Source: Rs1 sp038900335
GTDB lineage: Bacteria; Pseudomonadota; Gammaproteobacteria; Pseudomonadales; Balneatricaceae
Assembly: GCA_038900335.1 (NCBI GenBank)
Contig: JBBMRB010000015.1
Span: 1 to 64,000 of the forward strand
Direction: 5' to 3'
DNA length: 64,000 nucleotides
The position numbers and the translations under genes are program-made. Shown in pieces: positions 9,963 through 19,700 of this stretch. Under the pieces are notes generated by a model. That model was given only the letters and a program-made list of their open reading frames with translations, was not told the origin of the DNA and searched no databases. Numbering within the stretch: the first letter of the stretch is position 1; every line of letters starts with the position of its first letter.

Positions 9963-10979
9963 ATGAAAAAACTATTACCAATTGCTGTTAGTTTGGCAGC
10001 GTTAACGACAATGAATGCTTCAGCTACAACACTTGAAGATGTTCAAGAGCGAGGCGTTTTGAAGTGTGGTGTATCCACTGGTCTAGCTGGTTTCTCAGCA
10101 CCTAATGACGCTGGTGAATGGCAGGGCTTAGATGTAGATTTATGCCGTGCGGTTGCCGCTGCTGTTTTAGGTGACGCTCAAAAAGTTGAATTTGTACCTT
10201 TAACGTCAAAAGTAAGATTTGAAGTATTAAAGTCAGGCGAGATTGATTTACTATCTCGTAACACCACGTGGACTATGACTCGTGACGGTAGCTTAGGTTT
10301 AAACTTTGCTGGTGTTAACTACTATGATGGTCAAGGTTTCATGGTACCAAAAGCACTTGGTGTTACTTCTGTTAAAGAATTAGGCGGTGCGTCTATTTGT
10401 ATCCAAACAGGTACAACAACAGAATTAAACGTAACTCAGTATTTCAAGTTAAATGGTATGACTTATGAGCCAGTACCAGTAGAAACTAACTCTGAAGGAC
10501 GTCAAAACTATCTAGCGGGACGTTGTGATGCATACACAACTGATGCATCTGGTCTAGCATCTGACCGTTCAGTATTTGATGATCCGGATGCGCACGTTGT
10601 GCTACCTGAAATCATCTCTAAAGAGCCTTTAGGACCTGTTGTACGCCACGGCGATGATCAATGGTTAGATATCGTTAAGTGGACTATCAATGCGATGATC
10701 AATGCTGAAGAGTTAGACATTACGTCTAAAAACCTTGCTGAGCGTGGTGCTAATGCTAACGATCCAGCTGCACAAGGCCTACTAGGTACTAATGAATCTA
10801 AACTAGGTGAAATGTTAGGTCTTGATGTTAAATGGGCTTATAACGTTATTGAGCAAGTAGGTAACTACAGCGAGTCATTTGAGCGTAATGTTGGTAAGTC
10901 AACAGCACTTAAACTAGATCGCGGTCTAAATGCACTTTGGACTAATGGCGGTGTTTTATACGCTCCACCAATTAAGTAA
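9963..10979 (+). CDS. aapJ: Polar amino acid ABC transporter, substrate-binding protein
   Basis: A periplasmic binding protein of 338 aa with a signal peptide (MKKLLPIAVSLAALTTMNAS, cleavage near ATT). The mature part starts with the family 3 solute-binding motif LEDVQERGVLKCGVSTGLAG and contains GLDVDLCRAVAAAV, typical of the AapJ/YhdW group that binds a broad range of L-amino acids. It heads aapJQMP. A long hairpin with a T-tract after its stop should make it more abundant than the membrane proteins. Confidence 0.93.
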   Translation: MKKLLPIAVSLAALTTMNASATTLEDVQERGVLKCGVSTGLAGFSAPNDAGEWQGLDVDLCRAVAAAVLGDAQKVEFVPLTSKVRFEVLKSGEIDLLSRNTTWTMTRDGSLGLNFAGVNYYDGQGFMVPKALGVTSVKELGGASICIQTGTTTELNVTQYFKLNGMTYEPVPVETNSEGRQNYLAGRCDAYTTDASGLASDRSVFDDPDAHVVLPEIISKEPLGPVVRHGDDQWLDIVKWTINAMINAEELDITSKNLAERGANANDPAAQGLLGTNESKLGEMLGLDVKWAYNVIEQVGNYSESFERNVGKSTALKLDRGLNALWTNGGVLYAPPIK

Positions 10980-11000
10980 TAAATAGTTAAAAATTAGTAG

Positions 11001-11057
11001 CGAGCTCATTTTTATCAACTTAAATCGTAAGTTATAAAAATAGAGCTCGTTTTTTTT
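11001..11057 (+). terminator. Intercistronic attenuating terminator between aapJ and aapQ
   Basis: CGAGCTC (11001-11007) pairs with GAGCTCG (11043-11049). The stem continues through ATTTTTAT and AACTT segments with two single-base bulges, giving about 20 bp, and is followed by eight T (11050-11057). It fits partial termination, giving excess binding protein over permease. Confidence 0.85.
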
Positions 11058-11078
11058 AAACCTAATTCAGGTGTCAAT

Positions 11079-12272
11079 ATGAGCGGTCCTCAAGTCCCAG
11101 AAAAAAAAACCGTGACCCTAGGTTCTTTATGGAGAGATAAACATACTCGTGGCGTAATATTGCAAATTATTGCTGTCATTGCAGTTTTATTATTTCTTGG
11201 AAATATAGTTTCTAATACGATAATTAATTTAGAAAATCTCGGTGTAGAAGTTGGATTTAGCTTTTTAACTGAGCCAGCAAACTATGATATCAACCAAACA
11301 CTAATTGAATACACTAGTGCTGATACGCATTTTAGAGCAGGTTTAGTTGGTTTGCTCAATACATTATTAGTCGCTGTCTGTGGTATTATTGTTGCAACAT
11401 TTATTGGCTTTACAGCCGGTGTTTTACGCTTATCAAATAATTTTGTCCTTTCAAAATTAATGCAAGTGTACGTTGAAATCACTCGTAACGTTCCTGTGTT
11501 GCTGCAGATCTTATTGTGGCATGGCATTATTATTCACTCTTTACCAGTGCCTAAAAAAGCAGAGCCTTTAATTGAGGGACTAATTTTAACCAATCGTGGT
11601 GTGTTCTTACCTGAACCGATAGGGCAAGCTGGTTTTGGTTGGGTGTGGATAGCTTTTTTTATCGGTATTATATTCGCCATATGTTTCAAAAGGTATGCTA
11701 CAAAATTACAAATGGAAACAGGAAAACTGCTCCCTTCCATCTGGATAGGATTAGCGGCTATTATCATTCTTCCGTTAATCGTTTTTTTTGCATTAGGTGC
11801 GCCATTAGAAATTAGTTATCCCGAGTTAAAAGGATTTAATTACAGAGGCGGCTTTGTAGTAAAACCTGAGTTTCTTGCACTATGGTTCGCTCTGTCTCTT
11901 TATACCGGCGCCTTTATTGCTGAAATCGTAAGAGCAGGCATTGAATCTGTTAGTAAGGGGCAATCAGAGGCTGCACACGCTCTAGGTATTAAACCGAGTT
12001 TTACGATGAGGCTCGTAGTTATTCCGCAGGCGTTAAGGGTTATCATCCCACCACTGATCAGCCAATATTTAAACCTAACCAAAAACTCCTCGCTAGCGAT
12101 TGCTATTGGTTATATGGATATTGTAGCAACACTCGGTGGTATTTCACTTAACCAAACAGGTAGAGCTCTTGAAAGCATGGCTATTGTGTTAGGTGTATAC
12201 TTGTTTATATCAATTGTTATCTCCGCATGTATGAATGTTTACAATGCGCGCGTAGCGATAGTGTCGAGGTAA
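11079..12272 (+). CDS. aapQ: Polar amino acid ABC transporter permease AapQ
   Basis: A 397-aa inner-membrane permease of the His/Glu/Gln/Arg/opine family. The N-terminal helix is at about 27-47, a periplasmic part contains LTEPANYDINQTLIEY as in AapQ proteins, and then comes the permease core. The ABC-contacting EAA-type loop is EAAHALGIKPSFTMRLVVIPQ. Its stop lies 6 bases before the aapM ATG. Its partners are aapM and the ATPase aapP. Confidence 0.93.
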   Translation: MSGPQVPEKKTVTLGSLWRDKHTRGVILQIIAVIAVLLFLGNIVSNTIINLENLGVEVGFSFLTEPANYDINQTLIEYTSADTHFRAGLVGLLNTLLVAVCGIIVATFIGFTAGVLRLSNNFVLSKLMQVYVEITRNVPVLLQILLWHGIIIHSLPVPKKAEPLIEGLILTNRGVFLPEPIGQAGFGWVWIAFFIGIIFAICFKRYATKLQMETGKLLPSIWIGLAAIIILPLIVFFALGAPLEISYPELKGFNYRGGFVVKPEFLALWFALSLYTGAFIAEIVRAGIESVSKGQSEAAHALGIKPSFTMRLVVIPQALRVIIPPLISQYLNLTKNSSLAIAIGYMDIVATLGGISLNQTGRALESMAIVLGVYLFISIVISACMNVYNARVAIVSR

Positions 12273-12277
12273 TTGCA

Positions 12278-13405
12278 ATGTCTGTAGAATCTAAAAAATA
12301 TCCAATTGGCATGCATCCCGCCTTGCCGCCCCCTTCTGGATCAGTAGGGCCGGTTCGATGGATGCGCGACAACTTATTTTCATCTATCTCTAATACGGTT
12401 TTAACCGTATTAGGTTTGTACTTGATTTTTACTATTATCCCGCCGTTTATCCAGTGGGCCTTTATTGATTCTGTTTTCTCAGGTGCTGATAATCGCAAAG
12501 CGTGTCTCGCATTAATGGGCGAGCAAAAAGGGGCATGTTGGTCTTTTGTTTATAATCGTTGGGGGCAGTTCGTTTACGGTTTTTACCCACAAGAAGAACG
12601 CTGGAGAGTTGATGTATCAATGGTTTTGATAGCATTAACAGTAGCGATCGTACTGATAGAAAAATTAAGAGCTAACAAAGCATTACAAATAGTGGCAATT
12701 GTTTTACCTATCTCTTGTTATTTTTTAATAACAGGTGGCAGTTTCGGTCTTGAAGAAGTACCTACCAGTAAAATGGGCGGCGTTATGTTGACCCTGATTG
12801 TTGGTTTAACGGGTATTTTTGTATCGCTACCAATCAGTATAGGTTTAGCTTTAAGTCGTATCTCTAAACTGCCAATCTTCTCTATATTTGCGACAATATT
12901 TATAGAGTTTATTCGTGGTGTTCCGTTAATTACCTTATTATTTATTGCCTCATCTCTTCTATCATATTTCTTACCGCCAGGGTCAAATTTCGATTTGTTA
13001 CTACGTGTATTAATCATGGTAACTATTTTCTCTGCAGCGTATATCGCAGAGGTTATTCGAGGTGGCTTAGCGGCAATACCAAAGGGGCAGTATGAAGCAG
13101 CTGATGCGTTAGGTTTGTCTTATTGGCAGAGCATGCGTTTGATTATTCTACCTCAAGCTTTAAAAATATCTATTCCTGGTATTGTTGGTAGTTTCATCGG
13201 TTTGTTTAAAGACACCACCTTAGTTGTAATTATTGGTCTATTAGATCCATTAGGTATCGGTATGGCGGCTATATCGACTTCTGAATGGGCAGGTTTAGGC
13301 ACAGAATTGTATGTATTTATTGGTTTGTTCTTCTTTATATTTTGCTTTGGCATGTCACGCTATAGCTTACATTTAGAGAAGAAGTTAAACACAGGACATA
13401 AATAG
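12278..13405 (+). CDS. aapM: Polar amino acid ABC transporter permease AapM
   Basis: Second permease subunit, 375 aa from ATG 12278 (MSVESKKYPIGMHP). An in-frame upstream ATG at 12227 would overlap aapQ by 46 bases and adds no conserved sequence, so I reject it. The core carries EAADALGLSYWQSMRLIILPQ, the loop that contacts the ATPase. It is followed 9 bases later by aapP. Confidence 0.93.
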   Translation: MSVESKKYPIGMHPALPPPSGSVGPVRWMRDNLFSSISNTVLTVLGLYLIFTIIPPFIQWAFIDSVFSGADNRKACLALMGEQKGACWSFVYNRWGQFVYGFYPQEERWRVDVSMVLIALTVAIVLIEKLRANKALQIVAIVLPISCYFLITGGSFGLEEVPTSKMGGVMLTLIVGLTGIFVSLPISIGLALSRISKLPIFSIFATIFIEFIRGVPLITLLFIASSLLSYFLPPGSNFDLLLRVLIMVTIFSAAYIAEVIRGGLAAIPKGQYEAADALGLSYWQSMRLIILPQALKISIPGIVGSFIGLFKDTTLVVIIGLLDPLGIGMAAISTSEWAGLGTELYVFIGLFFFIFCFGMSRYSLHLEKKLNTGHK

Positions 13406-13414
13406 GAGCCACTA

Positions 13415-14164
13415 ATGGCGAAGAATAATGATAAGCCAGCAATTGTATTAGCTGGCATGCATAAGTGGTACGGTGACTTTCATGTACTGCGCGATATAAA
13501 TTTAGAAGTAGCAAAAGGTGAGATTATTGTTGTGTGTGGGCCGTCAGGTTCAGGTAAATCAACAATGATTCGCTGTATTAATAGACTTGAAGAGCATCAA
13601 CAAGGGCAGATAATTGTTGATGGTATTGAGTTGACGAATGATATCAAAAAAATAGATGAAGTACGTCGTGAAGTGGGTATGTGTTTCCAGCATTTTAACC
13701 TTTTTCCACATTTAACTATTTTGGAAAACTGTACACTAGCTCCAATTTGGGTCCGTGGTATTCCGAAGAAAGAAGCGGAAGAAACAGCGATGCACTTTTT
13801 GGAAAAGGTTAAAATTCCCGATCAAGCTAACAAGTATCCAGGGCAGTTATCGGGAGGCCAGCAACAGCGTGTAGCAATAGCTCGCTCACTGTGTATGAAA
13901 CCAAGAACTATATTATTTGATGAGCCTACATCTGCACTTGATCCAGAGATGATCAAAGAAGTACTTGATGTCATGATCGAGTTGGCAGAAGAGGGGATGA
14001 CGATGATCTGTGTGACGCACGAAATGGGCTTTGCTCGTAAAGTCGCAGATCGCGTGATATTCATGGATGCAGGTCAAATTGTTGAAGAGAATACTCCAGC
14101 TGAATTCTTTGATAATCCACAGAACGAGCGTACGCAGATGTTCTTGAGTCAAATTTTGCATTAA
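13415..14164 (+). CDS. aapP: Polar amino acid ABC transporter ATP-binding protein AapP
   Basis: A 249-aa ATPase with Walker A GPSGSGKS, signature LSGGQQQR, Walker B ILFDEPTSALDP and the switch histidine in CVTHEMGFA. It energises AapQM. ATG is preceded by AGGAGCC. Codons 3-5 contain AAGAATAA (13421-13428), which formally fits the AAnAAnAA motif. The operon ends at the terminator at 14181. Confidence 0.95.
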   Translation: MAKNNDKPAIVLAGMHKWYGDFHVLRDINLEVAKGEIIVVCGPSGSGKSTMIRCINRLEEHQQGQIIVDGIELTNDIKKIDEVRREVGMCFQHFNLFPHLTILENCTLAPIWVRGIPKKEAEETAMHFLEKVKIPDQANKYPGQLSGGQQQRVAIARSLCMKPRTILFDEPTSALDPEMIKEVLDVMIELAEEGMTMICVTHEMGFARKVADRVIFMDAGQIVEENTPAEFFDNPQNERTQMFLSQILH

Positions 14165-14180
14165 CACTCAAGATTAATAA

Positions 14181-14207
14181 AGCCATCATGTAGATGGCTT
14201 TTTTTTG
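14181..14207 (+). terminator. Rho-independent terminator of aapJQMP
   Basis: AGCCATC (14181-14187), loop ATGTA, GATGGCT (14193-14199), then eight T. Confidence 0.92.
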
Positions 14208-14266
14208 TCTATCGTTTATCAATCTCTGGTAAAATAGCTGTAATTAATATTACTTTAGGTGATTAC

Positions 14267-15799
14267 GTGAAAAATAATGATGCATTTAAAATAGGGTTTA
14301 TAGGTCTTGGTGTCATGGGCAGTAATCTTGTTTTAAACCTCGCTGATAATGGTTTTTTCGTTGTTTGTTATGATGTTGATAGCGACAAAGTAAAGCAAAT
14401 AGAGTTAGTTGATCAGCAACAGCGAGGCCATCAGCCTAAACGTGTACACGGTTGCTCATCTATCACTGATTTACTTACATATTTAGCTGATTTAAAAACG
14501 ATTATGATCTCTGTTCCAGCAGGCGATGCCGTAGATGAGGTGTGTAAGCAGTTAATTGCGCATGGAATTGAGACTAAAGATATTGTGATTGATACTGGTA
14601 ATAGCCTGTGGACTGATACCATCGCTCGAGAACAACTGTATCAGAATGATTTTGTTTTCTTTTCGACTGCTGTTTCAGGTGGAGAAGTTGGTGCACGGTT
14701 TGGGCCATCATTAATGCCATCAGGAAGCTTACAAGCGTGGCAGAAAATAGCGCCTATATTTAAAGCGATAGCTGCAAAAGTAGATGCTAATACAGGGCGA
14801 CCTATTGAGCGGTTTGAGCCTGGCAACCCGGTTATTGAAGGTGAGCCCTGTGCAGATTATATAGGACCTGCTGGTTCAGGCCACTACGTTAAAATGGTGC
14901 ATAATGGCATCGAATATGCCGATATGCAGCTAATTTGCGAAGGCTATCACATTTTGCGCGAAGGCTTAGGTTTTTCGGTATTAGAAATAGCGGACATTTT
15001 TGAGTGTTGGAATACAGATGTACTCGATAGTTACTTAATGGGCATTAGTATTGAAGTATTAAGACAGCAGGACCCTGCAACTAAACAGCCATTAATTGAT
15101 ATTATTTTAGATTGTGCTGGCCAAAAGGGCACTGGTTTGTGGACAGCGGTATCAGCACTGCAAATGGGTAGCCCTGCACAGACAATTACCCAAGCTGTTT
15201 TCGCTAGAAGTATATCTAGCCTTAAAAGTGAGCGAGTCAGGGCAAGTAAAATACTAAAAGGCCCTGAGCAATTAGTATTATCTGATGCTGATAAACAACG
15301 TGCTGTTGATGAGTTAAAGGATGCGCTATATTGTTCAAAAATATGTGCCTATGCCCAAGGCTTTCAATTGATGTCTATTGCATCTAAGGAGCAGGGCTGG
15401 TCTCTTGATTTTTCTGCGATTGCAAAAATATGGCGCGCTGGCTGTATTATTAGAGCGGTATTTTTACAAGATATCAATAGCGCCTATTTAAAAAATGACT
15501 CTTTAGAAAATCTGTTGTTAGATCCTTTTTTTGCAGGCAAAATTAATGAGCTACAAATGAGCTGGCGACATTCAATAGCAAATGCTGTTGTTTTAGGTAT
15601 ACCTCATCCGGCGATGTCATCCGCTTTAGCATATTATGATGCTTATCGGTGTGAGCTATTACCTGCTAATTTATTACAGGCACAGCGTGATTTCTTTGGC
15701 GCTCATACTTTTTCGCGAGTTGATAAGCCTGAGCATGAAAAGTATCACTTAGATTGGAGTGCAAAACCGCGAGTGCTTAAAAAGCTAACAACTAACTGA
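14267..15799 (+). CDS. gnd: 6-phosphogluconate dehydrogenase, decarboxylating
   Basis: Converts 6-phosphogluconate to ribulose 5-phosphate with NADP reduction in the oxidative pentose phosphate pathway. The N-terminal Rossmann motif is GFIGLGVMGSNLVLN. The substrate-binding signature GPAGSGHYVKMVHNGIEYAD contains the catalytic lysine and the HNGIEY stretch. Length is 510 aa, the longer Gnd form. GTG start at 14267, with AGGTG at 14257-14261. Single gene; no glucose 6-phosphate dehydrogenase gene is nearby. Confidence 0.95.
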   Translation: MKNNDAFKIGFIGLGVMGSNLVLNLADNGFFVVCYDVDSDKVKQIELVDQQQRGHQPKRVHGCSSITDLLTYLADLKTIMISVPAGDAVDEVCKQLIAHGIETKDIVIDTGNSLWTDTIAREQLYQNDFVFFSTAVSGGEVGARFGPSLMPSGSLQAWQKIAPIFKAIAAKVDANTGRPIERFEPGNPVIEGEPCADYIGPAGSGHYVKMVHNGIEYADMQLICEGYHILREGLGFSVLEIADIFECWNTDVLDSYLMGISIEVLRQQDPATKQPLIDIILDCAGQKGTGLWTAVSALQMGSPAQTITQAVFARSISSLKSERVRASKILKGPEQLVLSDADKQRAVDELKDALYCSKICAYAQGFQLMSIASKEQGWSLDFSAIAKIWRAGCIIRAVFLQDINSAYLKNDSLENLLLDPFFAGKINELQMSWRHSIANAVVLGIPHPAMSSALAYYDAYRCELLPANLLQAQRDFFGAHTFSRVDKPEHEKYHLDWSAKPRVLKKLTTN

Positions 15800-16233
15800 A
15801 CAAAGCAGCGCTAAATAAATAAAGAAAAATAATTATTATAAATTGTTAGATGTCGCGTTTATTATTTATCTAAGCGCGGCCAGTTTACCCCCTATAATCT
15901 TTTCATAGTACTAGCTGCCCTATAGTTATTAATAGTTGAATCTCAAGCTCGTATAATTATCGTTGGGTTTTCTACTTAAATACTTGGTAACCTATTGTTA
16001 ACATTAAAATAATTACTATTCATCTAATTACAGACACGGTTGTATTATGGATTTCAATGCCGCTGATATTGATGCAACAAAAAGTTAGATAACCCTAACG
16101 TTTTTCTCTATTGGGATGTACTATATTTTATGAGTAGTAGAGTTATGCTATTACTTAATTTTAAAACTTGGCTCACAGGCAGTACTTTTGCTTAACTGAC
16201 GTCGTTTAAAGTAGCGAGATAAAGGTTGTTTCA
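15800..16233. other. Intergenic region between gnd and the signalling operon
   Basis: About 434 bases without a convincing gene. It holds a 13-codon ATG frame at 16046-16087 (MDFNAADIDATKS) whose last bases enter a GTTAG/CTAAC inverted repeat (16084-16100) flanked by A and T runs, which could stop transcription on either strand. Near its end is the possible sigma-54 promoter listed separately. No T-tailed terminator directly behind gnd is obvious. Confidence 0.4.
16177..16191 (+). promoter_or_regulatory. Possible sigma-54 promoter of the 16234-22826 operon
   Basis: AGGCAG-TACTT-TTGC has the invariant GG and GC of the -24/-12 elements with the required 10 bases between, and a good -12 TTGC followed by T. 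It differs from TGGCAC at two positions. The predicted transcript would start near 16203, 31 bases before the first ORF. Confidence 0.4.
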
Positions 16234-16734
16234 ATGATTAAAATTATATTGGTAATTGTTTTTTTAGGACTCCCCCAAACGTCGTTAGCGCATGAGCCGC
16301 TCAATAAGCCTGTAGGCAATGTTGTGTTTAGCGTGATGGGCAATATCACTAACACAAATAGTGAATCTAAAGCTCTTTTTGATTTGGCGATGCTATTAGA
16401 CCTTGATCAGCAAGTTATTATCACGGATACACCTTGGGTTGATGGTGCCCATAAATTTGAAGGGCCATTACTCAGAGATATTATTAATCATGTTGGCGGC
16501 CAAGGTCACAGTATTATCGCCACTGCGCTCAATGGTTATAAAGTAGTCATTCCCTATCAAGATGTAATTGATTACCCGGTGATACTCGCATTAAAACAAG
16601 ACGATACTATTCTAAGTGTTCGAAAAAGGGGCCCTGGTTGGGTTATTTATCCCTGGAGTGATAATAGCGCATTGAAAAATAACAAGTATTATACTCGCTC
16701 GGTATGGCAACTTAAAAAGTTAGAAATTAAATAG
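16234..16734 (+). CDS. Exported molybdopterin-domain-like protein
   Basis: A 166-aa protein with a signal peptide (about residues 1-19, ending SLA-HEP). The mature part resembles the oxidoreductase molybdopterin-binding fold: FEGPLLRDIINHVGG, then LNGYKVVIPYQDVIDYPVILA and RKRGPGWVIYPWSDN, ending SVWQLKKLEI. Small periplasmic proteins of this type are often encoded next to sensor proteins in marine gammaproteobacteria. I cannot tell whether it binds a cofactor; the usual cofactor-coordinating cysteine is not evident, so a ligand-binding or accessory role is as likely as catalysis. The next gene starts 5 bases after its stop. Confidence 0.65.
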   Translation: MIKIILVIVFLGLPQTSLAHEPLNKPVGNVVFSVMGNITNTNSESKALFDLAMLLDLDQQVIITDTPWVDGAHKFEGPLLRDIINHVGGQGHSIIATALNGYKVVIPYQDVIDYPVILALKQDDTILSVRKRGPGWVIYPWSDNSALKNNKYYTRSVWQLKKLEIK

Positions 16735-16739
16735 TAAAG

Positions 16740-19700
16740 ATGATAAAAAAACTTAAGCTGATTTATTTCTCCTCCGTTGTCATTACCATGATTATGGCAA
16801 CTGCTCTTATCTCTGATTTAATACAAATCAATGAGTTAAATAGAATACGGCAAAAAGATGCTCAGCTCAGTTTCGTCTGGTTTTTACAGCAGGCAGATAG
16901 AGAGGCGAGAGAATTTTATGATAAGGCCATGCTTTATCATATGGGGAATGATCAAGTGACCAAACAGCAGCTTTTAACTAAATTTGATATATTTTGGAGT
17001 CGCTTTGATCCCGACCATAATAGCGCAATTATTAGTTTGGCAAAAACAATCAAATCAGGTCCAGAGTTTTTGCATTATAGCCGCCTAATGTTGGTTAAAC
17101 TTGACCCTGTAGTACAAAATATCAGCCCAGGTGATGTTGACAGCTTTAATGAAATAAGTGTACCAGGGGCTCAATACTTCAAGCAAATATATAAGCTTTC
17201 AATTAATGCTTTACATGCTAGGCAAATAAATAGAAACGAGCAACTTGATACACTCAAAGATTTATACATCGACTTATCGCTAACGTTGTTTGCATTAGTG
17301 TTAAGTGCACTCTTAGCATTAGGGCTATTTTTTAAACGTGGTAGGCAATTAGAAAGCCAGAATCTTATTTTCGAAAAGAAGGTTCATCAAAGAACGCTCG
17401 AGCTCAAAGCAAGCAATGAATTATTAGTAAAAGAAGCGAGTGTAAGACAGGAGTCAGATAAAAAATCGACGCGTTTAATTTCAGCTTTTAACCAATCTAA
17501 AGAAGTTGTGTTTATTTTAGACTCTACCAATAAATTTATATTTTTCAACGAGCGATTTAAACAAATAAACGAGACTTTTATCGAATACATTTATGTCGGT
17601 GCGCCATTTGATCGTTATTTGAAATCAGTTATCGCTGACAATAATCAAGCAATGACTAATCCAGAAAAGTTACAGTGGGTAGGAGACTGGTTAAAAGGGT
17701 TAAAGGCGAATGAAAACTCATTTGAACTAACATTGAATTCAGGTCAACAGTTTATTTTTAATATAGATAAGCTTGACGATGGCAGTGTTATTGTTATTGG
17801 TGCTGATATTTCAGCATTAAAAGAGACACAACAAGCATTGAAAGAAAGTGAACGCCGTTTTAGAAACTTCGCGTTGATTGGTGCTGATTGGTATTGGGAA
17901 ATGAGTAAAGATTTGTCGTTTACCTTTTTAGCAGGGGGGGTTGAAGGTATTTCGGGATTCCCTACCAAGCATTTTGTTGGTAAGTCTAAAGCTGATAATT
18001 ATGGGATTAGTGGCCGCTTAAATATAAAATCATTGAATAAATATATTGAAAAAGTAGAGAGTAAAGAGCCTTTTCAAGACTTAGAAACCAAATGGCAGCG
18101 TGCCGATGGCAGCGTTGTTAGTATTAGTCTTTCTGCTGAGCCCCAGTACGATGAAAAAGGCGTATTTATAGGTTATATAGGTGCTGGACGTGATGTCACT
18201 CAACGCTGTCTGGTTGAAGAGTTAGACAAGCGATTAATTGCAGCGATAGATAGCTTAAATTTGATGGTCAGTATTTATGATGAAAACGATATTTTAGTTT
18301 TTCATAACAAGCAGTTTGAAGACTTTATGAGCAATGCCAATCAAGATGTGTTGTTAGGGTATAGTTACAGTCATTTATGGCAGGTTTTTACTGAGTATTT
18401 CGTTAAAGAAAATGGCCATCTAATTGAAGAAAATTTTAATAGAGCAAGAGATAGCCACCGCCGGCAAAAAGATAGCTTTGTGTTACCTTTAGGCGCCGAC
18501 CAATATTTAAATATATTTGAACAAGTACTTGATGATAATGGTGTCATTATCATCGCAACAGATATATCTAAGGATAAAAAAACAGAGCAAGAAATTTTAT
18601 TTTTACGTAATTATTTGGCCAACGTAATCGATTCAATTTCTTCTGTGTTAATAGGAGTCGATAAACATGCTCGGGTGACACAGTGGAATTTAGCAGCGCA
18701 AAAAGAAACGGGGCTGAGCTTACAAGATACCTATCAAAAAAACGTTGTTGATGTTTTTCCTAGGCTTGCAACTGAGTTACCCGCGATAGAACAGGCTATT
18801 TGTTCGTCAAAAGAATCAAAACAATTAAAACGCTTATTTGTAAAAGATGAAGGCACCTATTATGAGGATATTATTATATCGCCACTGGTGAGTGATGGTG
18901 AATGTGGTGCTGTTATCCGTTTAGACGATGTGACTGAGCAAGTGCTTATTTCTGAAATGATGATACAAACTGAAAAAATGTTGTCTATTGGTGGCTTAGC
19001 AGCAGGGATGGCTCATGAAATTAACAATCCGTTAGCTGGAATAATGCAAACAGCGGATGTGATGTCTAATCGCTTAGCCAATAGTAATATGCCCGCTAAT
19101 CAGTGTGTTGCTGAATCAATTGGTGTCGATATCGATAAAATAAACCTTTATATGCAAAAAAGAGGTGTATTATCGATGCTGTCTAGTATCGTTTCATCCG
19201 GTAAAAGGATGGCAAATATTGTTGACAATATGTTGGATTTCTCAAGACAAAATGAGGCGAGCAGTATAGAGCAATGTATTATTTCACTGCTTGATAAATC
19301 TCTAGAGTTATCCATTATTGATCATAACCTTAAATATGATTACGAGTTTAAAAACATAGAGATAATTAAAGATTATGACTCAGATATCCCCTTCATAAAG
19401 TGTGAGGGCGGAAAAATTCAACAAGTGTTTTTGAACATATTGAGAAATGCAGCACAGGCAATGCAAGAGGCGAATACTGTATCTCCTACTATTATTTTTA
19501 AAGTTCGCTTTGACGCACTAATACAACATGTCATTATTGAAATTGAAGATAATGGGCCAGGTATTGATGAAGATATTCAAAGACGAATATTTGAACCTTT
19601 TTTCACCACCAAAAAAGTAGGCATCGGCACAGGATTAGGTTTAAGTGTTTCCTATTTCATTATTACTGAAAATCACAAGGGTAACCTCACTGTTTCTTCA

